A stretch of DNA of 64,000 nt, taken from the NCBI GenBank assembly GCA_027605045.1, contig JAQFWX010000046.1, forward strand, positions 186,001 through 250,000, given 5' to 3'. This DNA is from Phallus indusiatus. Its lineage: Eukaryota > Basidiomycota > Agaricomycetes > Phallales > Phallaceae. The stretch's first letter is position 1. Every line of letters starts with the position of its first letter. Below the pieces are notes generated by a model that saw only the letters and a list, made by a program, of their open reading frames with translations, ran no database searches and had not been told where the DNA came from. A program made the position numbers and the translations under genes. Shown in pieces: positions 21,418-34,001 of this stretch.

Positions 21418-24400
21418 CTATGACAAATGGAAGCTTCCTACACCTTCTTTCATGGCTGTCGCCAATTTTTCGGCCAAAATGACTTTGGTGCTGTACTCTG
21501 GAAGTTTCAGATAGTTTACACATGTCATTACACTCGGGAGATAGTCATCGGCGGATAATGGAGCTTCGTGTGGTTTGCGGACGACAGTAAGGGGTGGATT
21601 TAGTCCACGGAAACCTGTAGAGAGTAGACAAGTTCAGAAGTTTGGAATAATTATTTATTGCATGCGCAAACGTACCACCAATGGGTAACTTGGGACTTCC
21701 AGTAATGAATTGCAAGTAGTCCCGACGGACAGTCTGGTCGAAGGACGACATCAACTCCACAAGATCCCGAATGACACGACTTTCAACATTAAATCCATGA
21801 TCAGCTTTTAGCGCTTCGCTCAAAGCTAAATAAATAGCGATGTCAGAAACCATTAAAAAGTAGAAGTAAAAGTAAACCGCACTTTCTATACTCCAATCCT
21901 CGTCTGCATTACCAAACATCATAATAAGTTCATCCGCCGAGAAAATCTTCAAATCGTCCACTGGGAAAACTTTTGAGAAACCTTCTCGGAACGCTTTGAC
22001 TTGAGCGGCTACACCCTTGCCGACGATAGCATCAATGACGGCAGCAATGTATTCATCCACGTTGTCCGCGGTGACAGATATATCTTTTCCTCCGGGCTAT
22101 ATAACCAGCATTCAAAAGGGGCGCACCGTTCTAAGAAAGCACTTGACATACCTTAAGTTCTATATCATAGCCAGGCAGAGTGAAATCCAAAGCCAAATCT
22201 TCAATGTCCATCCGAACACTTTTTGCCGGATGAACAAACTGCTTTTTGGGGTCGGGAGACTAATGACGCGTCAGCGGCGAACGCAAGAAGTGCAAACAAA
22301 GAAAGGGTACACACATATGATACAGGAGAATCCATCACTCTCACGGTATCAACATGACTTTGCAACTTGGTTAACGAATTGGCAAGGTCCGGATCCACGA
22401 TCTAGCCAAGACGGGTGTTCAATAACATAGATTTAAATGCGCTTTAAACACTTACACGAAGAGTATCAATCGTCTGCGGTACGTCTTCTTCCAAAAGAAG
22501 CTTGATGAAAATTTTATTCAACGACATGTCGATGATACGTGAATCAAGCAGAGCTTTGCCAATGAACTGTCCGATAACTTGGAAAAAGTGTATTCGTTTT
22601 CTGAAAACAAAAGTTAGAAAACAAGCGGAGTAGTAAGAGACCGGGACATACTGCTCTCGTTCATGACCGGCATCGTGTGACAGCGGCGCGGGGAACAACC
22701 CTTGTGGGTGGTAGACATAGACTCCGGGAACCGTAGAATCACCGTCCCTCCAGATTTTCAAATCCCGTCTTGCAAACTCCTTTGAGACCAGAGAATAAAA
22801 CTCCAGAGTCGGACCTAACCCCGTACCAACTTCCTCAAAGTACTCCACCTCAAGCACGGACGACGACGACCCGTAAAGCTCAAACACTTTTACCGCGCTC
22901 TCGAGAATATGTTTCCGCGATACTCTAACCTTTTGGCGTTGTAATCGTCCGAGGAAGCCAAACGCGTCGTCGCGTCGTGAAGAAGACGAATCACTCGTTC
23001 TGTTTTGTTGGCTCTGCCATTTGAGAATGAGACGAGCGTAGCCGAAGGATGTTGACTGCAGGAAAGAATAACGCGTCGAGAATGGGAAAAGGAACGGGAA
23101 GTGCTGTGATAGTTCCAAGGCCCAATCAGGAAGACACGAGCTAGAAGAAAAGAAAAGCGCTCAATAGAGCTCAGAAGTTTGATCAATTCATACTAACCTC
23201 GCGACGATCATTGGTTCTTCCAGCTGCCGTGTGAGCTTAGCGGTAAGTTTATTATTGATGAATGCCGAATCAGAAAGAGCGTGTCTTGATCTTTCAAGGC
23301 CTCTTTCATTCAATTTATACAAGACGCGCATTAGCCTTAGTATCTTTGAATGAGCGGCATCAGTGGCAACAGACGATAGTTGGGGACTGGGTGATCGATC
23401 CTTGGTAAAGTTGTCATCTTTTTCACAAGGGTCAGCTAATCTCATTCATAAAAAAAGACCACGCATATGCTTACTGTTATCCGAAAGAGGAGGTAATCCT
23501 GGCACCTTCCTATACTTGATGGTATACACGCCATTCCATAGCGAATTAGGGTTTAACGATACGCCCGGATTCTTTTTACTCTCGTGTTGATATACGGCTC
23601 CATAGATGGTCAGATCTAACGGTAAAACGTGATCGTCCATGGAGAACTCGAGATGCCAGTCCGTGGGTTTTGCTTTCAACGCCGAAGCGTATGACGATGA
23701 AGAAGGTTTGGAAGATAACAACGCTGCTCGATTTTGTTGGTCCTTGTTAGACGGGTTTGGAGTTGAGATTCTGGTTCCATCAGGAGTTTGAGCTTCAACT
23801 TTGGATCCATCTGTAACCAAAAAGATGTAAGAAACCGGAGAATGTGGTAAATGGAATGCATTACCATCTGCAATGTTGAGAGTGACGGTCGTCTCCGCAA
23901 GAGACACATCCGGATCAACATCATCCTCGAACACCTATAAAAGGAGTTACACGTCAACACACTAGTTAACCATAATAAAACAAACAAAAACGCACTTCAG
24001 CATCGTAGTTATCATCCAAAAAGTCATCCTGAAGATCATCATCCTCATTCACAGCAGTCTCACTTCGAGGATGATCCGATATACCAACAGACCCCGCGAT
24101 ACTGGGCTCGGCAGGCTGAGACGGTTGTGATGGTTCCACAGCAGCAGCAGCACTTGTACTTTCCTGGGCGGGCTGAGCGGTGTTGTTTCCAGCCTTGGCA
24201 CTCAACCTCAAACTCCGCCTTCGAACAGCAGGTCGTGTAGAATCGGTGGACGCCGAAGCACCAGCACCAGCCCCAGCACCGGAACCAGACCCCGAAGCCG
24301 AAGCAGAACCAACAGAAGCGGCGACAGAGGCAGAGGCAGCAGCAGCAGCAGCGTCCAACGAAGCCAAGTCCCGACCCAACCCAGCTAACCGACTTCCCGG

Positions 24401-27400
24401 TCCAATACCCGACGCAGCAAGAGCAGCTAACATGCCAGACAATCTTGATCCACTTCCGCCGCCCAAACCGCCTAATAAACCTGAAACACGAGGTCGGAGG
24501 TAGTCATTCAATGCTTGGAATGTCGCGATGGCGTGAATGGATACGATAATGTTTGAGCAGTTTCGTGGGATGTCGGAGTCGTCGGATGCTATAAGACGGA
24601 GACGGAGTTGTTTTGCGAGCATGGACGCCGAACTGCGTTTTGTATCTGCATGGTTCCGGCCGAAGTTTTAGTTTGATTGAATTGAGAAAGTATGAATTGT
24701 ATAATTATATATTTACCGTCGGTGTTTTGAGACACGGTTATCACTTCAAACGACTCCATACGCGTTAAACTTTCTTGCAGTTTCTTGATAAGCGTAGCAA
24801 ATGGCGTTGTACGATCTCCGTGTGTAGAAGGATCAACAAATACATCATATAACAGCTGCTTTCTTCTCTCCATGGAGACTGCATGCACACAAAAAAGCGA
24901 GGCAGAAAAAAAAATTTAGAAAAAAAAAAACTCGGGCAGACGAAACAAAGAGTGATGTTCTTCTTACCTGTTCTTCTCTCTTTCACAGTCGCAAACTCCA
25001 AAAGCGCGTCAACCAATCCACTCTGCAAAACCTCAAAACTCGAAACAGCAGACTCTGAATCCGCTGCAGCACCAGTACCGCGGCCGTTACTGTTGCTACT
25101 GCCGCTACTGCTGTGGTTGACAGAACTAAACAGCTCAGCAATTTCTCGCAAACTCTGCCTGAGCGTGTCCTCTTTCGCGAGAGGATCTGAAATGCGTAAA
25201 ACGAGTGTACGCAATTTCACAAACGCGGCGTCTTCGAATTCGGCATGACCACCACTACCGCCGATAGCATTACTACCGACATTGGTGTTGGTGCTGACGT
25301 TAACGCTGACATTGAGATATTTGACTCGAATAACGCGTGCGCGGACGATAATAATATCTTGTGGATCAATGGGTTGTGAAGAGCGTTTTGACGATTGTGG
25401 AAGATGCGGAGGTGACGGTGGTGCATCACCTGCTGCTCCCGTCGCATCGCCGGAGTGAGAGTGAGAATGGTGGTGGTGCTCCTCTTTAGCTTTAACAGTG
25501 CTCAATTTCTGATCTGCGATGCTTTCGATTTCATGTAACACTCCTTCCCTTCTAAACGCGGGTTTATACTCGGACGGCATTTTGGTGAGTAACAGTTCTA
25601 CGAGCTGTAAAGCCGAGAGAACGAGCGTCGGGTGGTCTCGACTTGACAGAATTGATCCTGCGAAACTTGCGATCGGAACGCACTAGAAAAAAAAACATAG
25701 AACATAAACTTAAGCCTTTCCCCAATAGCTAAACCGAACCTACCTTGAGTGCATTTTTGAGGTCCTCTCCATCCAAAAAGCTAACAGCCTTCAACAACCC
25801 AACAAGCGTCTTCGTTCTCACCTGTGACGACACACTCGCAGCATAAACGTCCACCAAAACAGGAACCAGCAATTTCGTAAACTTGGCTACGAGCGGGAGC
25901 TTTGATCTAAGCAACTCTACGCGCGTAGCAGGAGTCGTCTTCTCTTTCTCTTTTTCATGAGATTCGACACCAGCACCGGACGTGTTCAAGTCCATAAGAC
26001 CGTCCGCCGAGATGAGATATCCTTCTTCCGGTGGAACGGGTGTTGGAGCTTTAGAAGGTGCAGCGGATGATGCTACTGAAGCTGAGACAGAGACAGAGCC
26101 TGCTGTTGTTGTTGGAACGGGTGCACGTTGTTGTGCTCGTTCAGCTTTGAGTTTCGCTTTTATGATCCTGTTGAGAGATTTCTCGGTATACGATTTCGCA
26201 TCAAATACACCATCTAGAGTTACTAATTAGAACGAGATTTTTTTTAAAAAAAAACATGTACACGTACCTTTGGGCAAAGGCGGCAAGAGCTCTGAAATCA
26301 AACTGAGGGCTTCTTCAACCTGTTCTTTCGGTCTATGCGCCAACGTCTCCATAACAGCCATATCAGCCAACCCACCACTCCCACCTGCTCCTTCCTCTAT
26401 TCCATCACCACTCGCACTCACACTCGGCATCACACCCGTCAAAATCTGATACAAAATATCAGCAGCATTCGCTTCAAGCAGCGCAACACCAATCATCGCG
26501 CTCGCTTTCGTCGCAGTACCCAACGCTCTCAACACGAGCGAATACGTATTCGACGAGACGAGCGGCGATCCACCAGCAGCCGGAAGAAGCAGCGCATGTA
26601 CCGCTCGAATCAAATCCGCGTCGATGAGAGATTCGAGTAAACCCGGTGAGGTGCGGTGATATGATTCGATGATGCGGATGATGCATAGACAGGCGTATTC
26701 GACGAGACGTTGGTCCGTGTATGAGAGGACGTTGCGTAAGATGGGAAAAACGTCCCGGATCATGCTGAAGTTGTCGGGTGAGACGTTGCGGCAGCAGTTT
26801 GAGGCAGCTTGTAGGGCTGTGCGTTGGACTGTTGTGGAGAAAAAGTCGAGGTAGTTGAGTAGGGCGGAGAGACCTCCTTCGCGGACTATAGCACTTGGAT
26901 ATTCTTCCGATATTTTTTCTAGTGTCTATAAAGAACATAGGTTAAATAAAAAAGAAGACCACTTTTTGAAAATGAACGCACGCTTAGTGTTTGCTCGGCG
27001 AGATCGATGTAACTAATCTCAATAAGCTTGCTGCACAACACAGGAACAGCACCGTGGTAGACGACGGTATGCGCAGATCCAGGCATCGCCTCCATAAGAT
27101 TAGCAAGACATCTACATGCCAAAACCTGCGCCTCCAAATTCTCGTCGCCCGCGAATTTACCACTGGCGCCAGCAGACATAGCCAAAACAGCAGCTAACGC
27201 GGCGTCCTCGTCGACATCCGCACCATTGCCATGGCCTCTATTTCTTCTTCCACCGCCACCGCCACCGCCTTCATCATCATCGTCGTCGTCGTCATCGTCA
27301 TCATCATGCATATCACCACCTTTGCCACCCATGATTTTGACAAGCTCTTTCACGAAAGAGTCGACCTGGAAGTACCCGGACAGCGTGTCTTCCGTGCTTA

Positions 27401-28602
27401 TACTTAGAAGCTCGCTCAGCTCTTGTAGAGCGACGAGACGCGTGGTAGGGTCGGCGGTAGGCTTGATGTTGTTGAGAATGGTTTTGAGGCGGTTGGACAG
27501 GCTGACGAGATAAGAGCCGACGGAGCGGTAGTCACCAAGGAACGCAAGAGCGGCTCCGGGATCGAAAGACGTATTGGCACCTGCGTTGCTATTGTTGTTA
27601 CTGTTGCTGTTGTTATTGCTGTTGTTGTTGTTGTTGGGGTTATTGCTGTTGCCGTTGTTACTATCAACACCAGCAGATGGTGGCAACGGCGGCGGTGGAG
27701 AATCGTCCTCATCTTCATTATCATAATCGTGATCGTCTTTGCCTTGGTCATCACCCATATCGTCGCTCTTCTCATCGACATCCATCATATCCAAATCGTC
27801 GTCGTCAGCTCTGGACGTGGATGATGTGGCAGCGGCCTTGGCTTTGGCCCGTGCGGCTGACGATGATGCCGATGATGATGATTTTCCTTTCGACGGTGCA
27901 GTGGAAGAAGGTAAACGACCTGGTTTCTTGGGCATCGAGACTGTTGTGACGGTTGTGGTTGTTGTGGTTGTGGCTGTTGCCGGAATAGTAGCAGCTGTTG
28001 GAGCGGAAGTTGAAGACGCGGGAGCTGATTTTCTGGGGCGAAGGGAATACGGAGAAGGTTCTGGATCGGAGTCAGGGTCTGCGCGTTTCTTGCCCTTTGA
28101 GTCCTTGGGAGGCTCGTTGATGGTGAGAGAGGTGGCGGGAGTGGAAGATGCTAGAGTGGTAGTTTTCCGAGATCTGTGGGAGAGCAAGTGAGAAAGTGGG
28201 AAAGGAAACAACATGACGGTTGGAGAGAGAAGAAGGAAAAACGTTGTTGGAAGTATATATAAATATACAAGTTTACAAGGGTTTTAAAGAAAGAGAAATG
28301 GTAGAGAAGTAGAGAAAGAGAGAGAGAAAGAGAGAGAATGCTTACTTCTTAGAAGGCCTGCTGGACTGTGACTCGGTAGATTCTGGCTGGTCGAGTTGAG
28401 CTGTAGAACGGGTTCTACGGAGGGAATTTGAGCGAGATAACAAGGGTTCTTTTTCAGAGTTGTTGTTGGTAGTGGTAGCAGAAGATTTTGCTCGGGTGTT
28501 AGATCTGGTTTGACGGGTGGTGGAAGTGGTTGAGGTGGTGGTGTCTCGGGGGTGTACAACAGATGTCGTGGCGGGTGATACTTGATTGGGATCGAATTCC
28601 AT
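21418..28602 (-). CDS. UFD4: HECT-type E3 ubiquitin ligase, UFD4/TRIP12 family
   Basis: A large HECT ubiquitin ligase of the ubiquitin-fusion-degradation pathway. Seventeen exons can be joined, with first exon 28602-28346 and last 21614-21418; the lengths sum to 6108 nt, 2035 aa. Residues 1-250 are basic, Ser/Thr-rich and disordered, with a poly-Asn tract. Armadillo-like repeats follow ([60 protein letters not shown]), interrupted by a run of aspartates then glycines. The last 380 residues are the HECT domain ([55 protein letters not shown]), with the thioester cysteine near residue 2002. Ala/Ser/Gly-rich linkers lie around residues 1190-1280. The ATG at 28602 is the first in frame. It is convergent with arsM. 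Confidence 0.92.
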
Positions 28603-29565
28603 TTAGTTCATGCTCTTTGGCAATATGTAAAAACTACGAACAAACAGATCTGAGAGCCTGTTTCAATAGGCCATCGATCCGCTGTAGGTGTTTTACGGTG
28701 GATGGGTGGCAGTGGACAAAGTTCAAAAGACGACGGCGCTGACTCTGAAAATGGCTCCGAACCTGGTCACCGCCGTTGCCGCGCAGAGCTAATAATAATA
28801 ATAATAATAATATTTGATTATTTGAATTTAGGGCACTGGGACAGCACCCAATTCGACAAGCACACCGTCGGCGAGTAGCAACTCCAAGTCCACTGGCACG
28901 GAATCAATCTATCAGTCTGCGCTGGGGTCGCTTTTGAGTCAAAGGCTCTGTGCTGTAGTATGCCTTATTACTCAGTGTATATAGTTGCGATGCTGCGCTC
29001 ATCAAAAAGCTGAAGTACTACTTAAGCTAATCTCGTTTTTCTAGTTGAAATGTATTCTCATTCCAATCCTACAATTGTTTCTTCGCAGTGCATGTGCATG
29101 CATCGCCGAAGTACAATAGACGCCCGGATGGAGTGGAGCTGACTAATCTGTCGTTTACTTTGACCACGTTTACCTGAGTCCTGACTGTCAGATAGTAGAC
29201 AACTACCGTAAATTCACTACACAGTGTCAGTGTGTTTGTTCGATTTACAGAAGAGGAGCTCAGTGAACCTGGGGCGGACACTCTTGGCGCATGCGACTCG
29301 GAGCGGAAACTGAATACCGAATATTTGAATCGTCTGACTGATTCAAACTTGAACTTGAAGGTGTATGAGAGTATTTATATATCCAGTATCTCAGAAACCT
29401 TGCCGGTCTCAAGGAATTTGTATCTAATAGCTCAGCAGCTCAACTGAATTCATGTTCCCTTTTTTTCTTATGTAATAATTTTCGAATATTCTTTTTGAAT
29501 AGTATATAAAGTGTCTTGTCTGAGTCCGAATCGAGAAAATCTCTCAGCACCTGTTTCCTTTAACC
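28603..29565. other. Intergenic upstream of UFD4
   Basis: Likely contains the UFD4 promoter on the minus strand and an AAT microsatellite at 28788-28812. No gene recognised. From about 29500 it becomes similar to the segment starting near 36780, marking the start of the duplicated accessory block. Confidence 0.4.
28788..28812. repeat. AAT trinucleotide microsatellite
   Basis: About eight uninterrupted AAT/TAA units, 190 bp upstream of the UFD4 start codon. Confidence 0.9.
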
Positions 29566-30440
29566 ATGAAGTCTTATATTCAGGTATCTCGTCTGCTCAA
29601 CTGTTTACGTTTTATTTCTCAAGAGAACTCTTTATAGGTAAACCCTTTTAACCATTCTCGCGATAGACGTTAAACACTCTACCAAACCACTTACAGCGAA
29701 TACGGTATGTTTTCATTCTCGGGTCTTAAGTGGATTTAAAAGTTTATGACAATTTTAAAGACCCTGTGTCGAATACCTCAATCTCGAGACTGACCGACCC
29801 CTCTTCAACGCATATCCCCCAAAGCACCAAAATCCCTCTAAATCCTCTGTGTTACAGACAACGAGACGTCTTCCAAGCCCATTACAGAGAGCTGAGCGAG
29901 CTTTCGACTCGAAACACCGGCTAGGGATGTAACCAGTATTATCACCACCGCCGAGGAGCCAGCCCAACCGTACCACACCATTTCCTACCCCATTTCCGCA
30001 CACCAAAGCGTCTAAATTCGATGTATGCTCATTAATCCACATAATTTCAATTTCTAAAGGAAATTAGGTATATCGAACTATTCAGTCGTCGCAGACAAGC
30101 CAACTCAGAGACGGTTATATGCAAACAACATTGAGGACCCCAACGGTCAAGTTGAATGAAAGGTTGATGGACACCGAGCATCATGATATCCCCCCATTTT
30201 TGATGAATTTTCCAGTGAGTTGTATCATTTTTCAAAAGAGTCGACAAATAATATTTTTTTAGAATCCAGATTCCGATACTTCGTACCAATGAACTCCTTC
30301 AACCCCAATCAAATACCAATCCTTCGTTCCGGGGTCCGAATTCCTCAGCATCTGTTGCTTTACCTGAGAATTATATTGAAATATCTCATCTAAGTCTGTC
30401 CCATACAAACTAATTGTTTTCCTAGACTGAATTCCTATCA
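29566..30440 (+). pseudogene. HNH-like family relic (copy 0)
   Basis: Pieces similar to the copies at 30476 and 36864: a start MKSYIQ, then QRDVFQAHYRELSELSTRNTG, a short segment resembling the spliced YIK..SRR..AN.E.V region, and a 3' part with P-S-T-P-I-K-Y-Q-S. Stops interrupt every frame. The stretch from 29500 to 30300 is a degraded direct repeat of 36780-37470. Confidence 0.45.
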
Positions 30441-30475
30441 TCTCACTTATTCCAGACTATTCAAATTTCCTTCTC

Positions 30476-31597
30476 ATGGATTTCTATACTGTTTTTTTGC
30501 TCCAAGGATCTACCTCTCGCCCAACATTTTTCAAGCATTCCCGTGGCACCGGACGCTGCAAAACTCTCAACCAAACTCACTCAAGTGGATCAGATATGTT
30601 TGCTTTGTGATTCTCGGTTCTGAAGGCGAATTGAAAGGCTACGACGATTCTAATGATGTTCCGACCCAAATCCCCCTCAATTTAAACCAGCCGGTTCCCG
30701 CCCTACGAAAGTTTATTTATATTCCCAACAAAAAGCTGAAATTTATCGACATCCTTGGTCTCAACAACAGGACGTCCCCGAATGCCGATAAGAAACGTCA
30801 AACTCGCTTCCGACCGAAAATATTAGACAAAGACGTGACGACAGTTATTGTTGGGGCCAACTCCTCTTCGAGGCTAGCTGAGGCTTCCCATATAATTCCA
30901 CACGCCAAAGGTGCTGATGTATGTCTATTAGCGATCATACTTTCGATTTTTTCCTAAAGGAAATTAAGTATATTAAAGCAGTCAGTCGTTTCCGAAGAGC
31001 GAAGTGGGAGGAGATCATAGAAGACATCGACGATGTCAGGAACGGGATGTTTCTGGATCACCATATTCACCCCATTTTTGACGATGGGGTTAGTGGGATT
31101 TTTACCAGTAAGTCATATTATTCTGCGTGGAATCAACTAATAATATTTTAAGACCCACTTCCACCTCGATGTCGGCGAAGTCCTTCCACAGTCAGGAACT
31201 GCCAATCCTTCCGTTCCAAATGACCGCTCACTACTTCTTGAATGAGAAGTATGGCCGGGGAGAAGAAAGGGTTTTGGATGCGTTTAGGACGGACCTGCGG
31301 CTTCCCCACCACAGCACGAATGAATGGCCTACAAATTTCCCACCACCTATTTTTCTGTCGCATTTCATTTATGGTATCGCAACAGCAAAGAAATATTAAA
31401 ATTCGGAGGCCATGGACGTTTTGTGGGAGAAAACGAAGGAGCAATACTACCCAAGTACTGGGAAGTATAATTTCGAAGTTCTTCAGCGTCTGAAGGAAAA
31501 AAAATTAGCGGAGGAGACAAAGAGTCACCAACAACTCCTAAGCAGGAATCAAAGAGCTGACCGGCGAAATAAAGTGAGAGTTTACTCTGACATCTAA
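30476..31597 (+). pseudogene. HNH-nuclease-like protein, frameshifted (copy 1)
   Basis: Resembles fungal proteins with a C-terminal HNH_2-type endonuclease domain. Readable parts are an N-terminal segment with SLKWIRYVCFVILGSEGELK and FIYIPNKKLKFIDILGLNNR, then LAEASHIIPHAKGAD, and after an intron (about 30919-30970) DIDDVRNGMFLDHHIHPIFD. The three residues H, N and H expected in the HNH motif are all present here, unlike in copies 4 and 5. A C-terminal HYFLNEKYGRGEERVLDAFR..PPPIFLSHFIYGIATAKKY segment follows. Frameshifts lie at a T-run near 30490 and near 30590, and TAA follows KKY near 31397. It is probably a recent pseudogene; sequencing error in homopolymers is an alternative. Confidence 0.6.
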
Positions 31598-31934
31598 CAC
31601 CAACTGACTAATCTTCGCAGTCTGTCTTAAAACCTGTTTCAGTCAACATTATCACATCATCCGAAGATTTTTTGCATGACTGACTGGATGGCAGTGTAAA
31701 CGTGCGTGATTGTAGGATCGTAACATCGTCTCTCAAATTGTCGTTTTTGTGCATTACACGATTCTTCCTTTAATCTTAATTGCTTCTTCGAATAACTAAT
31801 CATAATCTTTTTTATTGCAGCGAACTTGCCAACATACCATCGAATATTCTCTCTCTATCCTAAGGGATCTCTGTATGAATTTTAATCGACAGGTGTGTTA
31901 TTATACATAACGTTGGTAATTTGATATAAGTAAC

Positions 31935-32270
31935 TTATTTCTCTCTTAGTCGTCGGACAGGGATAGTATTCGACGAAGCCTTATCGTTCAGGCCATTTAT
32001 ACCTACGAATCGTATCTTCTGGGTGGGAATAAATAGTAAATTTCGTTGCAGAGGTGTTACTTGCTCTAGGTCGAGGGAGACATTGCTTGCACTTTGGGAT
32101 CCTAGATCGTACTCCGCCAGTTGGCCTTCGGATTCAAGAACCGTAAAGGCGGCGAATCTAATCCACTTGAGTGGCTCTGTCGAGAACGTTGCGGCCTCAG
32201 CTATTGGGACTGTCGGGAGAGGCTGGTCGGGCGGGAGGATCTGTGTGCAGTAGACCACGTAGGACGCCAT
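31935..32270 (-). pseudogene. HNH-like family, N-terminal domain only (copy 2)
   Basis: Starts MASYVVYCTQILPPDQPLPT and contains TEPLKWIRFAAFTVLESEGQ and LLFIPTQKIRFVGINGLNDK, the N-terminal domain shared by the family; the nuclease part is missing downstream. It is nearly identical to copy 3 at 37713-38054 in the opposite orientation. A TATA box lies at 32332-32338. It could still be expressed as a 111-residue protein. Confidence 0.5.
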
Positions 32271-32387
32271 ACCGAACAGTGGTTTAGAGAACGGGGAGAG
32301 AGATGGGTATGTGAAGGTAGGAGAACAACTGTTTTATAGCCATATAAGCAAGCTGAAATCCCAATATCTCAAAATATAGTATTCTCG

Positions 32388-32735
32388 ATGAAGTACTTAC
32401 ATCTCAGTCGAAAAAAAGGACATCTAGAACATTCGGACTCAGACAAGAAACTGTACATGCTCGAGCGCTACGCCGAGCAAATAGACAACTTCATCCTCGA
32501 CATCGCCAACCGCACTCTAATGCACGAAGCCCTGAATGCTCGTCCAGTAGACTTTGACGGCCTCGGATCCGAAAAAACAAATATCATGGGTATGCTCGTC
32601 ACCTGTGTATTGTTTGATCGTTTTTGTGTAATAGAAAATCCTCAAAAATTCTATCAGGATGACATGTTCCAGCAGCTTCCCCTCCTCGCTAGCCGCCGCA
32701 TTCGTCGCCTTCGAACGACAAAGTACCTGAATTAA
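32388..32735 (+). other. Orphan open frame, unrecognised
   Basis: Begins MKYLHLSRKKGHLEHSDSDK and continues LYMLERYAEQIDNFILDI and FDGLGSEKTNIMG, at which point a GTATGCTC donor-like site occurs. The first 190 bp look like a real exon by composition (charged, amphipathic, no stops), but I find no partner exon. From 32690 the same DNA holds, on the minus strand, an exon 2 scrap of the HNH-like family (LIQVLCRSKATNAAAS). Confidence 0.25.
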
Positions 32736-32818
32736 TATACTATGATTTATATTTTTTGATTATTCAATTAGCGAGTGAAAAGTATATATAACTTGAATAC
32801 GAGCGTACTTCCGAATAA

Positions 32819-32928
32819 ATAAGTGATTTCGGTTTAATTGTGAAGCAGATCCCGCGGTCTGGAAGTTCTCAACTGCAATTCAGAACCGCTAGACTATGTG
32901 CTTCAGAAACAAAACCCGGATCACTGAT
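32819..32928. mobile_element. Foldback MITE
   Basis: An imperfect inverted repeat of about 110 bp, starting AAGTGATTTCGGTTT and ending AAACCCGGATCACTGAT, with ends like those of the element in family X copy F. It lies inside a segment (32690-33070) directly repeated at 38220-38600. Confidence 0.55.
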
Positions 32929-34001
32929 AGGCTCAGTATTTTTGAACCTGAACCTTGGGTATTGAGATCTCTTCAAAGCCCGAGGTAGATGTTCTGAATA
33001 TCATTCACTTTCAAGTCTTCTGCTATTGTCGCAGAAATCGGAGGCGCTTTTCAAATGAATCAGAACTCTGGCTTTGTCAAGGCCTCCGTCAGAAAATATG
33101 ACGTACAATGCTGTTTTGCACAGGATTATAGCATACTAGTAGATGTATACTAAGTGATCATAGAACCCAAGATATGCAAAAACTTAACACGCAGTGTATA
33201 TCAAAAAGCTATTGGTTGCGAACCATAAAGAGAAAGAGTTTTACGCGTCACCAGACAATTTTACTAATCCCACTGGTGGGTGATAAAAGGCAAAAAAGAC
33301 AGTACCCAAGTCATGAGAATGAATCGGAAAACAAAATGAAGTGGCTTTGATATCAATGCGATATTCAAAAAATTGTATTATGTCGGAAAGCGTTATGTAA
33401 TGATATTAGTACAGCTTCGATCGATACTTAGAGATGGGTTAGTACAATATGTGAATGTTGCCTCCGAATTATCTCACATCACATATACCGGCGGTCGATA
33501 GAGCTTTGAGATAGCGATATGAGATCAAAACGCCAAAAATCTTAGTATACAGGAAAAAGGAGGCGACCCCAATTCTGTAAGAAAACGATAACTTGCGCAA
33601 GCACCGAATTCTTTTGCGGAAACGCGCGGGCATTAATATGTTTATACTCGAATGAGATAACATTTAGCTAAGTAGTAGTATTGTCGGAATCTAGAGAAAT
33701 AGACGCAAGTAACACGCCACCCGCGTAGTGAAGCGCGTCACCTCTTCTCTAGTCGTTCGTGCCGACTAATAGAGAAAAGCTAAAATACTTACAAGTATAT
33801 ACTTACTCGTCATCTCGGCATGTTGTGAGTCTGAGCTACGTCGACGTCGTAATCGGCATTTTATGCCGGAAATCACCAAAATCGGCACGGCACGCGGAAG
33901 CCAAGCACTAGCCTAAACTCTACACGCGAGGAGTCAACGTCAACGGTGACATCAATGTCAAGCATATGGTACTTTCATTTTCAGCGTTGTTCTCTGCCAT
34001 A
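32929..34001. other. Gene-poor stretch between HNH-like copies
   Basis: The first 140 bp continue the direct repeat shared with 38450-38600. Around 33200-33300 there is similarity to 42110-42220, where the tail of HNH-like copy 5 ends. Nothing else is recognisable. The last part should hold the promoter of the copy at 34002. Confidence 0.35.

Noticed and set aside
24180..24503. Plus-strand Ala/Pro/Glu-rich frame
   Set aside because: Antisense of the Ala/Ser/Gly-rich linker of the same ligase; composition is an artefact of GC-rich repeats.
27226..28191. Plus-strand open frames with runs of Ser or acidic residues
   Set aside because: They are antisense shadows of the low-complexity exons of the HECT ligase on the minus strand.
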